This document shows, piece by piece, positions 18,110 through 26,101 of a DNA stretch of 64,000 nt; the stretch's first letter is position 1, and the number at the start of each line of letters is the position of its first letter. The position numbers and the translations under genes are program-made. Source of the stretch: Sphingomonas echinoides ATCC 14820 (lineage in GTDB: Bacteria > Pseudomonadota > Alphaproteobacteria > Sphingomonadales > Sphingomonadaceae); the NCBI RefSeq assembly GCF_000241465.1, contig NZ_JH584235.1, forward strand, positions 3,605,702 through 3,669,701, read 5' to 3'. The notes under the pieces were generated by a model that saw nothing but the letters and a program-made list of their open reading frames with translations, did no database searches and had not been told where the DNA came from.

Positions 18110-18493
18110 ATGCGGATCGGCCAGCTCAAGATCAAGGCGCAGATCTATTGCGGCGATGAGCTGGCAATGGGGCCGGGCAAGGCCGATCTGCTCGAAGCGA
18201 TCGACCGCGAAGGATCGATCTCGGGCGGTGGGCGCGCGATGGGGATGAGCTATCGCCGTTCGTGGTTGCTGGTCGACAGCATGAACCGGTGCTGGACCGA
18301 GAAATTGGTCGAGACGGTGGCGGGCGGCGGACAGGCGCGTGGGGCCAGCTTGACCGCAATGGGTCGTGCGGTGCTGACGGCCTATCGGACGCTCGAGGCC
18401 AATCTCGCCGCCAGTGCCGATGCGGTGCCGATGGCCGAGCTCGACGCGATGCTGCGCGCCGAACCGCTGCCGCCGGTCAGGGAAGCGCCGTAA
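18110..18493 (+). CDS. ModE-like winged-helix regulator
   Basis: A 127-residue protein containing just the N-terminal winged helix of ModE/LysR type: GKADLLEAIDREGSISGGGR and MGMSYRRSWLLVDSMN. There is no C-terminal molybdate-binding (TOBE) domain. Such short ModE-like proteins are annotated as molybdenum-related regulators, but no molybdate transporter is near. ATG at 18110 follows GGAGGCGGGG. The 3' end overlaps the convergent gene by about 17 bases. Confidence 0.78.
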   Translation: MRIGQLKIKAQIYCGDELAMGPGKADLLEAIDREGSISGGGRAMGMSYRRSWLLVDSMNRCWTEKLVETVAGGGQARGASLTAMGRAVLTAYRTLEANLAASADAVPMAELDAMLRAEPLPPVREAP

Positions 18494-18986
18494 CCAGCAC
18501 CGGCGTCGCGGCATCCTTGCTGCCCGAGATTTGCAGCACATAGCGGCCCGGACGAAGTTTGAAATCGACCATTTTGCGGATGCCGCTGCACGCAGGGCCA
18601 TGCTCGTGCGCGACCGAGGTGAGCGCGGTGTGCGCCCGCACCATATCGATCCACGCGCCCGCACCGAGCGCGACGCGGTAGGTCCCTGCGCGCCGCACGG
18701 TGACGCCCAGCAAGCCCCCCATGCTGCCGGGCGCGGGCGGCTTCCCCGGCGCGAGCCGGTAGCGAACGGTGTCGGTCGGGGCGAGCATCACCTCCACGCG
18801 CTTGCCGATCGTCACCTTGGTATGCGCCAGCGTGGGCGCGTCGGTGGCGGCGGCGAGGCTGAGGCCGGTCTGCCAGGCCGCTAGGCTTGCGGGCAGCGGC
18901 GCGGGCGGCGTCGGGCACGGAACCGGCGCATCGGGCGCAGCGGCGATCAGCAAGGGGAGGGCCAGCAGCAGGGTCATCGGTTGCAT
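18477..18986 (-). CDS. secreted hypothetical protein
   Basis: A 169-residue protein with a signal peptide (MTLLLALPLLIAAAPDAP). The mature part is likely beta-rich, with a repeated DTVRYRLAPGKPP / RAGTYRVALGAGAWIDM rhythm and a C-terminal FKLRPGRYVLQISGS. Two cysteines (residues 24 and about 134) may form a disulfide. I do not recognise a family with certainty; similar sphingomonad proteins are uncharacterised. The stop overlaps the convergent ModE-like gene. Confidence 0.6.
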   Translation of the reverse strand: MQPMTLLLALPLLIAAAPDAPVPCPTPPAPLPASLAAWQTGLSLAAATDAPTLAHTKVTIGKRVEVMLAPTDTVRYRLAPGKPPAPGSMGGLLGVTVRRAGTYRVALGAGAWIDMVRAHTALTSVAHEHGPACSGIRKMVDFKLRPGRYVLQISGSKDAATPVLVTALP

Positions 18987-19064
18987 GATCGGATCACCTT
19001 CACTGGACTATATCCTACGCTATACGGCGGCGCACTGGCTTGGGCAATTGACGCCGCGCAAAGC

Positions 19065-20039
19065 TCAACTGACGACGCGGCGATATTCTCCAATTTGCCA
19101 CACCAGCAAGGCCGGTACTGCGATAACCACGTCGCGCGCGCGCTTGAGCAGCGACAGCGCCAGCGCGGTCGCGGGTGGCAGGCCGACCAGCGGGCCGATC
19201 AGTACATAGGCGGCCTCCTGCACCCCGATCGCGCCGGGAATGGCAAAGGCGACGCTGCGCAGCGTGAAGATCAGCGCCTCGATCATCAGCACCGCCCATA
19301 ACGGCACCTGGCTGCCCATGAACCACAAGGCGATCCAGGCACCGGTGGCGCTGGCCAGCCAGGCGGCAAGGTTGAACAGGAAGGCGGCGATGACGCGGCG
19401 CGGCTCGCGGTAAATCGCGTCGAGCTGATCGCGCACCGCCGCCATCGCCGCGACCGAGCCCGGCAGCAAGCGCGCGCCGAGCGACCCGGCGAGCTTCAGC
19501 ATCGGCCGCTGTGCGAACACGAACAGCAGCATCAGCGCGACCATCGCGCCCACGCCCCCCAGCGCCAGCGGAACGAGCCCCTGCTGAACCGCCGCATGCG
19601 TCAGCACCAGCAGCAACACGCCGACCCCGAACAGCGTGAAGATCAATTGCGCGGCCATCTCGGTCGTCAAATCGGCGATCATCGAGGCGTAGATCACCGA
19701 CTGCGGTACGCCGAACGCGGCCAGCGTCCGTGCGCCAACGACCAGGCCACCGAGTTGCGAGAAGGGCAGGATATCGGTCGCGGCCTCGCGCGTGGTGCGC
19801 GCCCACACGAACAGCCACAAGCGGTCCGCAGTCTCACTTGGCGCGACCGCGACCCACGCCATGCCAAGCAAGCCGAGCACGCCGCCCGACCACAAGACAA
19901 AGCTCGCCATGCCGAGCCAGCCGATCGACGCCATCGCCGCGCCGACTTGCACGAGCCCGACCGTGCCGACCGCGCCCGCAGCGACGATCAGCCCGATAAC
20001 GGTGGCAAGGAGCAGCCCGATCCGGGCGGGGCGGTTCAT
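19065..20039 (-). CDS. hpnL: HpnL-type membrane protein (lysylphosphatidylglycerol synthase TM-domain family)
   Basis: A 324-residue polytopic membrane protein of the UPF0104 / LPG-synthase transmembrane family. Start at ATG 20039 (MNRPARIGLLLATVIGLIV). Motifs include VFVWARTTREAATDILPFSQ-like and FAIPGAIGVQEAAYVLIGPL, the conserved re-entrant region. In hopanoid loci this family is called HpnL; its role is unproven and may be lipid flipping. It sits at the end of the minus-strand hopanoid arm, separated from it by a 217-base gap that holds an inverted repeat. Confidence 0.78.
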   Translation of the reverse strand: MNRPARIGLLLATVIGLIVAAGAVGTVGLVQVGAAMASIGWLGMASFVLWSGGVLGLLGMAWVAVAPSETADRLWLFVWARTTREAATDILPFSQLGGLVVGARTLAAFGVPQSVIYASMIADLTTEMAAQLIFTLFGVGVLLLVLTHAAVQQGLVPLALGGVGAMVALMLLFVFAQRPMLKLAGSLGARLLPGSVAAMAAVRDQLDAIYREPRRVIAAFLFNLAAWLASATGAWIALWFMGSQVPLWAVLMIEALIFTLRSVAFAIPGAIGVQEAAYVLIGPLVGLPPATALALSLLKRARDVVIAVPALLVWQIGEYRRVVS

Positions 20040-20087
20040 AGCAGCGGGGACACCATAAGCGGCATTTCGGGCGGCGTAGGCTGGATC

Positions 20088-20219
20088 GTTCGCGCGGAGG
20101 CGCGGAGACGCGGAGCGCCTGCGCACAAAGTGAGGCGAGTCTCTATATTTTTACCGCGATCGTGATGGGACGTGTCGGGCTTTGACATCGCCTCCGCGTC
20201 TCCGCGTCTCCGCGCGAAC
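20088..20219. repeat. intergenic inverted repeat (28-bp arms)
   Basis: Left arm 20088-20115 and right arm 20192-20219 are complementary over 28 bases with one mismatch, enclosing 76 bases. The arms are built from a repeated CGCGGAGA/CGCGGAGG unit. It fills most of the gap between the diiron-protein gene and hpnL. It may be a mobile palindromic repeat or an mRNA stabiliser/attenuator. Confidence 0.75.
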
Positions 20220-20256
20220 CAATCAACCCCAGTCAAAGTCATCCACCCCGAAAGCT

Positions 20257-21159
20257 TTACGCTGCCTTGGCAGATTTCTTCCCTCCCATAAAGCGCAACG
20301 CAAGCCGGATTGCACCCGGAACGAATTTCGGGCGGATCAGCCGCTGGTCATAGACGGACAGCCTTCGGTCGTTTTCGGACAGGCAGATCGCGGCGAGTTC
20401 GGGGAATTCGATTTCGACGCCCAGTTCCTTGGAGCCGTTGAGCGTGAAATTGTTTTCCTGCGCCTTGGTGTTGTTCTCACCCATGCCCTTGGCCATGTCG
20501 ATCCGTTCCCAGATCAGGAACAGCCACACCACCCACACTTTCAGCTCGAAATAGGGCCGCCGCCACCACGGCATATTGCGCCGCCACCACGCCACCCAAT
20601 TGACGAAGAACAGGATATGCCGTCCTTCCTCGCGCATCACGGGTTCGAACGTGTCGACCAGCTCAGGCGGAAAGAAGCCGGAATCCTTGGCGATCTTGAA
20701 CAGGCCAAAGCCGAAGAAACTGTCGATGCATTCGGAAAAGCCGGTGCGCATGAACGCGAATTCGGGGTCGCGCGGGCGTTTATACGCTTCCTCCGGCTGC
20801 AACTCGATTCCGTAAAAGGTCACCATGTCGGCCAGCACGATCTTGTGGCGGCTTTCCTCAAACGCGTTCATGTCGATCGCGTCGCGCAGCAGCGGATCGG
20901 TGATCTGCTCGCCATAGGTTTTGACGTTCATGCCCGCGCGGCCTTCGGTCGCGACGGCAATGTCCCAGATCGGCAGCGACACGATCCGGTTGCGGGTCTC
21001 GTCGTCCAGCACCGGCCAGTCGATCAACGCCGGTCGATAGGGATCGTGCGTGTCGAGCATGGTGCGGCAGAACAGGATTTTGTGGGCCGTGCTGCCAAGC
21101 GGGACGGGAGCACCGGGCGCGGGGGATGCGGGGGCAAGCGATTTGGAGATGAAATTCAT
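20257..21159 (-). CDS. ferritin-like putative diiron protein in hopanoid operon
   Basis: A 300-residue protein whose sequence shows a full set of candidate diiron ligands in four-helix order: Glu72, Glu102-x2-His105 (FEESRHK), Glu143, Glu178-x2-His181 (REEGRHI). This pattern is that of ferritin-like oxygenases and desaturases. A Trp-rich hydrophobic stretch around residues 186-215 may contact the membrane. It starts 15 bases after the hpnK stop, so it is probably co-transcribed with hpnI-J-K. No function is known to me; oxidation of a hopanoid or its head group is inference. Confidence 0.75.
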   Translation of the reverse strand: MNFISKSLAPASPAPGAPVPLGSTAHKILFCRTMLDTHDPYRPALIDWPVLDDETRNRIVSLPIWDIAVATEGRAGMNVKTYGEQITDPLLRDAIDMNAFEESRHKIVLADMVTFYGIELQPEEAYKRPRDPEFAFMRTGFSECIDSFFGFGLFKIAKDSGFFPPELVDTFEPVMREEGRHILFFVNWVAWWRRNMPWWRRPYFELKVWVVWLFLIWERIDMAKGMGENNTKAQENNFTLNGSKELGVEIEFPELAAICLSENDRRLSVYDQRLIRPKFVPGAIRLALRFMGGKKSAKAA

Positions 21160-21174
21160 GGGGCCTTTCTCCCG

Positions 21175-21999
21175 CTAGAGATCGGCGAAGCGCGCCAATC
21201 TAATATCGTTACGCGTAACGATCGAACGGGCTTGCGGATCCAGCAACGCCGCCAATTCCGCTTCATATTGATAGCCCGGCGCGGCCAAGGGGTAGGTTCC
21301 GGTCGCGGGATGCAGGTAAATTTCGTTCACGCCATCGGGCAGGTTTTCGAGAATGCCGCGCAACCGCGCCGCGTGCATCGCGCCCGACCAGGCGAGGCCA
21401 AAGGTGCGGTCAGGCACCTTCATCCCTGCGGCACGGCCTGAGCGCTGGATATGGCGCGCGAACGGCTTGGCGATGTCGAGCCCGGTCACCGGTTCGAACG
21501 CCGCCAGCGACGCGCGCTCCTCAACCGGCGCGCGCAGCGCCTTCATCCCGTGGCGCAGCCCGACCTTCAGCAGCGTCGCCCCGATCACCGGGTGCAAATG
21601 CATATGCTTGTGCGAATTGACATGGTCGAGCGCCAGTCCCGTCGCCGCGAACAAGGCGAACTGCGCTTCGATCTCGGCCTCCAACTGGCGGCGCACCGAC
21701 GGCTTGGCCAGCAGCGCCAGCGCGACCGGCAAGGATTCGATCCGGAACTGCCCGTGCGCATCGACCAGGTCGGGAATGTCCGATGGCGGCAAAGCGGGCG
21801 GGGTCTCGGCCAGCGCAACGTGCAGCCCGACGCCCAGCGTCGGCGTCGCGTGCGCGCGCTCCACCGCGTCGGCGGCGGCATCGCCCGTCACCATCAGGCT
21901 GGTGACGGTCAGCACCCCCTCGCGGTTGGCCTGTTCGACCGCGCGATTGACCTCGATCGACACGCCGAAATCATCGGCGGTGATGATCGCGGTCTTCAC
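21175..21999 (-). CDS. hpnK: hopanoid biosynthesis deacetylase HpnK
   Basis: A 274-residue YdjC/ChbG-type carbohydrate deacetylase. Metal site residues are visible: the TADDFG aspartates near residue 10 and NSHKHMHLHP near residue 127. In the characterised pathway HpnK removes the acetyl group from the N-acetylglucosaminyl-BHT made by HpnI, giving glucosaminyl-BHT for HpnJ. The start overlaps the stop of the upstream 65-aa ORF by 4 bases. Confidence 0.88.
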   Translation of the reverse strand: MKTAIITADDFGVSIEVNRAVEQANREGVLTVTSLMVTGDAAADAVERAHATPTLGVGLHVALAETPPALPPSDIPDLVDAHGQFRIESLPVALALLAKPSVRRQLEAEIEAQFALFAATGLALDHVNSHKHMHLHPVIGATLLKVGLRHGMKALRAPVEERASLAAFEPVTGLDIAKPFARHIQRSGRAAGMKVPDRTFGLAWSGAMHAARLRGILENLPDGVNEIYLHPATGTYPLAAPGYQYEAELAALLDPQARSIVTRNDIRLARFADL

Positions 22000-22193
22000 C
22001 GGCGGGGAAACCCGTAAAATTCGGGGTCGGCCAGCACCGCATCGGCCACATTGCCCGGGCTGGCGACGGCGACGCGACGCAACACCGCGATCATCGCGTC
22101 GCGGTCGCCCGCGCGCACCGCCGCATCCCAGGCTTCTTCGCGACCGGTCGCGGCGATCCGCTCATTGACGGTCATCTCGGCAAGCGTGGTCAT
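21996..22193 (-). CDS. small hypothetical protein between hpnJ and hpnK
   Basis: A 65-residue soluble protein, not recognised, starting MTTLAEMTVNERIAATG and ending in FYGFPRR. It is probably helical, with an ANK/TPR-like amphipathic middle (DAMIAVLRRVAV). It starts 9 bases after the hpnJ stop and overlaps hpnK by 4 bases. This tight packing supports a real, translationally coupled gene. It could be an adaptor for the neighbouring head-group enzymes. Confidence 0.65.
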   Translation of the reverse strand: MTTLAEMTVNERIAATGREEAWDAAVRAGDRDAMIAVLRRVAVASPGNVADAVLADPEFYGFPRR

Positions 22194-22202
22194 GGCCGTG
22201 CC

Positions 22203-23648
22203 TTATGCAGCTTCCTTGCGGCGGCGCAGGAAGTCGAAAAATTCAACCCCCTCGCGCAGGCGACGCTTCATCATGTCCCAATCGGTCAGCATTTCGCGGA
22301 CGATTTCCCAGATCTTCGACGGGCGGAAATAGAAGCGCTTGTAGAACTCCTCGACCTTGTCGAAAATCACCGCCGAGGACAGATGCGGATAGCTCAACTG
22401 CGCGATCTGGTTGCCGCCATCGGTCAGCAGATCGTGCGAGCTGTCGAACCAGCCATTTTCGGTCGCCTGCTTGTACAGGAAGGTGCCGGGATAGGGTGCC
22501 GCCAGCGACACCTGGATGGTGTGCGGGTTGATTTCCTTGGCGTAGTTGATCGTCTCCTCGATCGTCTCCAGCGTCTCGCCGGGCAGGCCGAGGATGAAGG
22601 TGCCGTGGATGGTCAGGCCAAGCGCATGCGCATCCTTGGTGAACTGCCGCGCGACATCGGTGCGCAGCCCCTTCTTGATGTTGTGCAGAATCTGCTGATT
22701 GCCGCTTTCATAGCCGACGAGCAGCACGCGACAGCCGCCTTCCTTCATCGCCTTCAGCACGGGCTGGGGCACGTTCGCCTTGGCATTGCAGCCCCAGGTG
22801 ACGCGGAACCCCGGCGTGCCGAAGCCGAGCTTGCGCAGCTCGCCCGACAACTCGACGACGAAATCGTGCGCGTCGGCGAGCGTATCGTCGTCGAAGAAGA
22901 TCTCGTTCACCTCGGGCATTTCCTTGAGGATGTATTTCACTTCCTCAATGACCTTGGGGACGCTGCGGTGGCGATAGCGATGCCCGCTGATCGTTTGCGG
23001 CCACAGGCAGAAGGTGCAGCGGCTCTTGCAGCCGCGCCCGGTGTAGAACGAGACATACGGATGGCGCTGATAGCCGCCATAATATTTCGACGTATCGAGA
23101 TCGCGCTTATAGATCGGCGAGACCATCGGGAGGACGTCCATGTCCTCGATCTGCGCGCGGTCCTTGTTGCGCACGATCGTCCCGTCGGGCGCGCGCCACG
23201 TGATGCCGTCGATTTCGGCAAAGGGGCGGCCTTCGGCCAGCTCGACGCAGGTGAAATCATATTCCTCGCGGCAGACCAGATCGATCGCCTCGCACGCCTC
23301 GAGACTCGCCTTGTCCTCGATCATCACCTTGGCGCCGACAAAGGCGACGATGATCTTCGGGTTGCGCTCCTTGATCAGGCGCGCGGTGCGGATGTCCTGG
23401 TTGAAGCTCGGCGTCGAGGTGTGGAGAATGACCAAATCGCGATCGTCGAATGCGTGCGCGATGTCCTCCCACGACTGGTCGTGCGCGGGCGCGTCGATCA
23501 GCTTCGATCCCTCGATCATCGCCGCCGGCTGGGCGATCCAGGTCGGATACCAGAAGGATTTGACCTCGCGCTTCATCTGGTAGCGCGCCCCGGCACCGCC
23601 GTCATACCCGTCGAACGAGGGTGCCTGGAGGAAAAGGGTCCGCATCAT
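22203..23648 (-). CDS. hpnJ: hopanoid radical SAM protein HpnJ
   Basis: A 481-residue B12-binding-like radical SAM enzyme. An N-terminal Rossmann-like part (ILHTSTPSFNQDIRTARLIK) precedes the 4Fe-4S motif CKSRCTFC in YTGRGCKSRCTFCLWPQ. In the characterised pathway HpnJ contracts the glucosamine ring of glucosaminyl-BHT to the cyclitol ether. The start overlaps the hpnI stop as ATGA, showing tight coupling. Length and motif order are normal. Confidence 0.9.
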   Translation of the reverse strand: MMRTLFLQAPSFDGYDGGAGARYQMKREVKSFWYPTWIAQPAAMIEGSKLIDAPAHDQSWEDIAHAFDDRDLVILHTSTPSFNQDIRTARLIKERNPKIIVAFVGAKVMIEDKASLEACEAIDLVCREEYDFTCVELAEGRPFAEIDGITWRAPDGTIVRNKDRAQIEDMDVLPMVSPIYKRDLDTSKYYGGYQRHPYVSFYTGRGCKSRCTFCLWPQTISGHRYRHRSVPKVIEEVKYILKEMPEVNEIFFDDDTLADAHDFVVELSGELRKLGFGTPGFRVTWGCNAKANVPQPVLKAMKEGGCRVLLVGYESGNQQILHNIKKGLRTDVARQFTKDAHALGLTIHGTFILGLPGETLETIEETINYAKEINPHTIQVSLAAPYPGTFLYKQATENGWFDSSHDLLTDGGNQIAQLSYPHLSSAVIFDKVEEFYKRFYFRPSKIWEIVREMLTDWDMMKRRLREGVEFFDFLRRRKEAA

Positions 23649-24811
23649 GCTTGTTGCTCCGTGGAGGCCGAGACAATGCGGCCGTCCGTCTTCATTTTAA
23701 GTGTTGCACCGCGCCAATCAACCGACCGCACGAAGAAGCTCGCGATATACACCGCAAAAGCCAGGCCATCATGCAGCAGCGCCATCCACAGCGGTGCGAT
23801 CCGCCCCCCTACTGCTGCATCGACGTTTCGCACAACCACCAACCGCGCAATTGCTGCTGCAAGGGCGAGCAAAAGCCCGAACTGTGGCGCATACAGCGCA
23901 GCCAAGAGCGCGGTGGGGAAGGGCAGGCCGATGACAATGCCGACATAGGGCCAGAAGGCGACGTCCCGGACGGTCGCGCCCCAGCGAAGCTCGTGCCGCC
24001 ATAGTTGCGACAGGCTGGTTTCGTCGCAGGCGTGCGTTACCAGAACCGGCGGCACCGCGACGCTGAGGCCGAGCGCGCGCACGCCCTCGCCAATCGCATA
24101 ATCGTCGGCCAGCACATCGGCGAAGCGTTGGAAGCCGCCGATCTTGTCGAGCGTGTCGCGCTTGAGCGCTATCGTCGATCCCATGCACGGCGCGGCCAGC
24201 CGATTCGACACCCCAAAGGCCACGCCCAGCATGAATTGATAGGTCACTCCCGCTGCGACCAGGCGCGACCAGAAACCGGCATCGCCGCGCCCGGAATAAA
24301 TGCAGGTCACCGCGCCCACCGCTGGATCGTCCAGCGTGGCGAGCAGTTGCGCCAGATAATCGGGCGCGACCGCGATGTCGCTGTCGCTGAGCACCACAAA
24401 GGGATGGCGCGCGGCGCGGTCCATGTTGATGAGGTTGGAGAGTTTGCCGCTCGCGCCGTGGATCGTGGGATCGATCACCAGCTCGATATCGGCGTGCGGA
24501 TAGGCGGCCTTCAGCGCCTCGACCACCGCGATCGCCGGATCGTCGGCGCGCTGCACACCGCACACGAGTTGCAGCGGCCCGGCATGGTCCTGCGTCAGGA
24601 AGGTCGCGAGATTGTCGAACAGACGCGGTTCGGCCCCATAAAGCGGCTTGAGCAGGGTAACGGCTTCGGTGCGGGCGGGCGCTGGTCTGGCACCAGCGAA
24701 AAAGCGCCGGAACACGATCGCTGCGGCCACCGAATAGACGATGCCGAACACCGCCAGCACGATCGCCAGCCAGCCCAGCGCCGTTCCGATACTCTGCAGA
24801 ATGTGGGTCAC
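23645..24811 (-). CDS. hpnI: hopanoid glycosyltransferase HpnI
   Basis: A 388-residue membrane GT2 enzyme related to ceramide glucosyltransferases. It has an N-terminal anchor (LGWLAIVLAVFGIVYSVA), the donor site FVVLSDSDIAVAPDYL, the acceptor region HELRWGATVRD (RW replaces the usual Q/RxxRW), and C-terminal transmembrane helices. It transfers GlcNAc to bacteriohopanetetrol. GTG at 24811 has GGGAGG upstream and is chosen. The open frame upstream is antisense to hpnA and not coding. Confidence 0.87.
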   Translation of the reverse strand: MTHILQSIGTALGWLAIVLAVFGIVYSVAAAIVFRRFFAGARPAPARTEAVTLLKPLYGAEPRLFDNLATFLTQDHAGPLQLVCGVQRADDPAIAVVEALKAAYPHADIELVIDPTIHGASGKLSNLINMDRAARHPFVVLSDSDIAVAPDYLAQLLATLDDPAVGAVTCIYSGRGDAGFWSRLVAAGVTYQFMLGVAFGVSNRLAAPCMGSTIALKRDTLDKIGGFQRFADVLADDYAIGEGVRALGLSVAVPPVLVTHACDETSLSQLWRHELRWGATVRDVAFWPYVGIVIGLPFPTALLAALYAPQFGLLLALAAAIARLVVVRNVDAAVGGRIAPLWMALLHDGLAFAVYIASFFVRSVDWRGATLKMKTDGRIVSASTEQQA

Positions 24812-24970
24812 GATGCCTCCCTCGTAACGCCGCGCGGGGGACGGGTATAGGCGCGCGGACATGAAAAAGCTGTCATGTTCGCACCGGTTCGGTCCTTTCT
24901 GCCTGTCCGCTGCCCCTTGGTATTTGCTCTTGCGCCGCGTCGCACTAAAGCCACCGCCACTGGAGGCTGC
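24812..24970. promoter_or_regulatory. divergent control region hpnI / hpnA
   Basis: 159 bases separate the GTG of hpnI from the TTG of hpnA, the only place where both hopanoid arms can be promoted together. I could not pick a convincing pair of -35/-10 boxes or an operator by eye. Confidence 0.4.
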
Positions 24971-25969
24971 TTGACCGATCGACCCATCATCCTTGTCACC
25001 GGCGTCTCCGGTTTTGTCGGCTCGGCCGTCGCGCGGCGGCTGGCAGCGGGCGGCGCGCGCGTGCGCGGGCTGGCGCGGGCAAGCAGCGCGCGGACCAATT
25101 TGGCGGATTTTCCGGGCGAACTGGTCGAGGGTGACGCGCGCGATGCCGCTGCGATGGCGCGGGCGATGGCGGGCGTGGCGCACCTCTATCATGTCGCTGC
25201 CGACTATCGGATTTGGGCACCCGACCCCGAAGAGATCGTCCGCAACAATCTCGCCAGCACGCGCGCCGTGATGCAGGCGGCGCTGGCCGCCGGGGTCGAG
25301 CGAATCGTCTATACCAGCAGCGTGGCGACGCTGCGGCCCGACCACGGCAAACCCTCCGACGAAACGCGCCCGGCCACGCCCGAACAGGCGGTCGGTGCCT
25401 ATAAGCGTAGCAAGGTGGTGGCCGAGCGGCTGGTTGAGGCGATGGTGGCCGAGCAGGGGCTGCCCGCAGTGATCGTCAATCCCTCGACCCCGATCGGCCC
25501 GCGCGATGCGCGCCCGACGCCGACCGGGCGAATCATCGTCGAGGCGGCGTCGGGGCGGATGCCCGCCTTTGTCGAAAGCGGCTTGAACCTCGTCCATGTC
25601 GATGACGTGGCCGAGGGCCATATCGCGGCAATGGAACGCGGCCGGATTGGCGAGCGCTATGTGCTGGGCGGGCAGGATGTGTCGCTGCGCGAGATGCTGG
25701 CGAGTGTGGCGGCGATCGTCGGGCGCAAGCCGCCGACCGTGCAGATCCCGCGCGCGCCGCTCTTCCCGCTGGCGTGGATCAACGAACAGGTCGCGCGGGT
25801 GACAGGCAAGGAGCCGTTCCTGACGCTGGATGCGCTGCGCATGGCCGCACACGACATGTATTATGCGAGCACCAAGGCCGAGACCGAACTCGGCTATCGC
25901 GGACGGCCTTATCGCGTGGCGCTGGAGGATGCGGTGGCGTGGTTCCGCCAGGCGGGGATGCTGGCGTGA
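24971..25969 (+). CDS. hpnA: hopanoid-associated sugar epimerase HpnA
   Basis: A 332-residue extended SDR protein. The NAD(P) loop VTGVSGFVGSAVARRL, the catalytic YxxxK (AYKRSKVVAE) and NPSTPIGPRDARPTPTG identify the hopanoid-associated epimerase/dehydratase family; its exact reaction is unsettled. The start is TTG at 24971, with GGAGGC 4 bases upstream, giving the conserved TDRPIILVTG N-terminus. The longer ATG reading from 24875 adds an implausible Cys/Arg-rich leader. It ends in GTGA, overlapping the ancestral hpnB start. Confidence 0.86.
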   Translation: MTDRPIILVTGVSGFVGSAVARRLAAGGARVRGLARASSARTNLADFPGELVEGDARDAAAMARAMAGVAHLYHVAADYRIWAPDPEEIVRNNLASTRAVMQAALAAGVERIVYTSSVATLRPDHGKPSDETRPATPEQAVGAYKRSKVVAERLVEAMVAEQGLPAVIVNPSTPIGPRDARPTPTGRIIVEAASGRMPAFVESGLNLVHVDDVAEGHIAAMERGRIGERYVLGGQDVSLREMLASVAAIVGRKPPTVQIPRAPLFPLAWINEQVARVTGKEPFLTLDALRMAAHDMYYASTKAETELGYRGRPYRVALEDAVAWFRQAGMLA

Positions 25970-26101
25970 TCGCGCTCGGAATTGCCACGCTGTCGCTGTT
26001 GATCTGGATCGTGCTGGCGCTTGGGCGCGACGGCTTCTGGCTGACGCGCGAGCGGGATGGCGCGATTGCTCCCCTCCCTGGAAGGGAGGGGAGAAGGAGG
26101 G
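25966..26101 (+). pseudogene. hpnB: out-of-frame 5' end of hpnB
   Basis: GTG at 25966 overlaps the hpnA stop (GTGA). It opens a frame encoding a typical HpnB N-terminal membrane anchor, IALGIATLSLLIWIVLALG then RDGFWLTRERD. The frame then enters the palindromic repeat and reads on as Arg/Gly-rich nonsense. The catalytic domain continues in the next frame from about 26102. Removing 34 bases (26068-26101) would rejoin the two parts in frame as ...DGAI-AWPSVVAVVPARDE. Confidence 0.7.
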
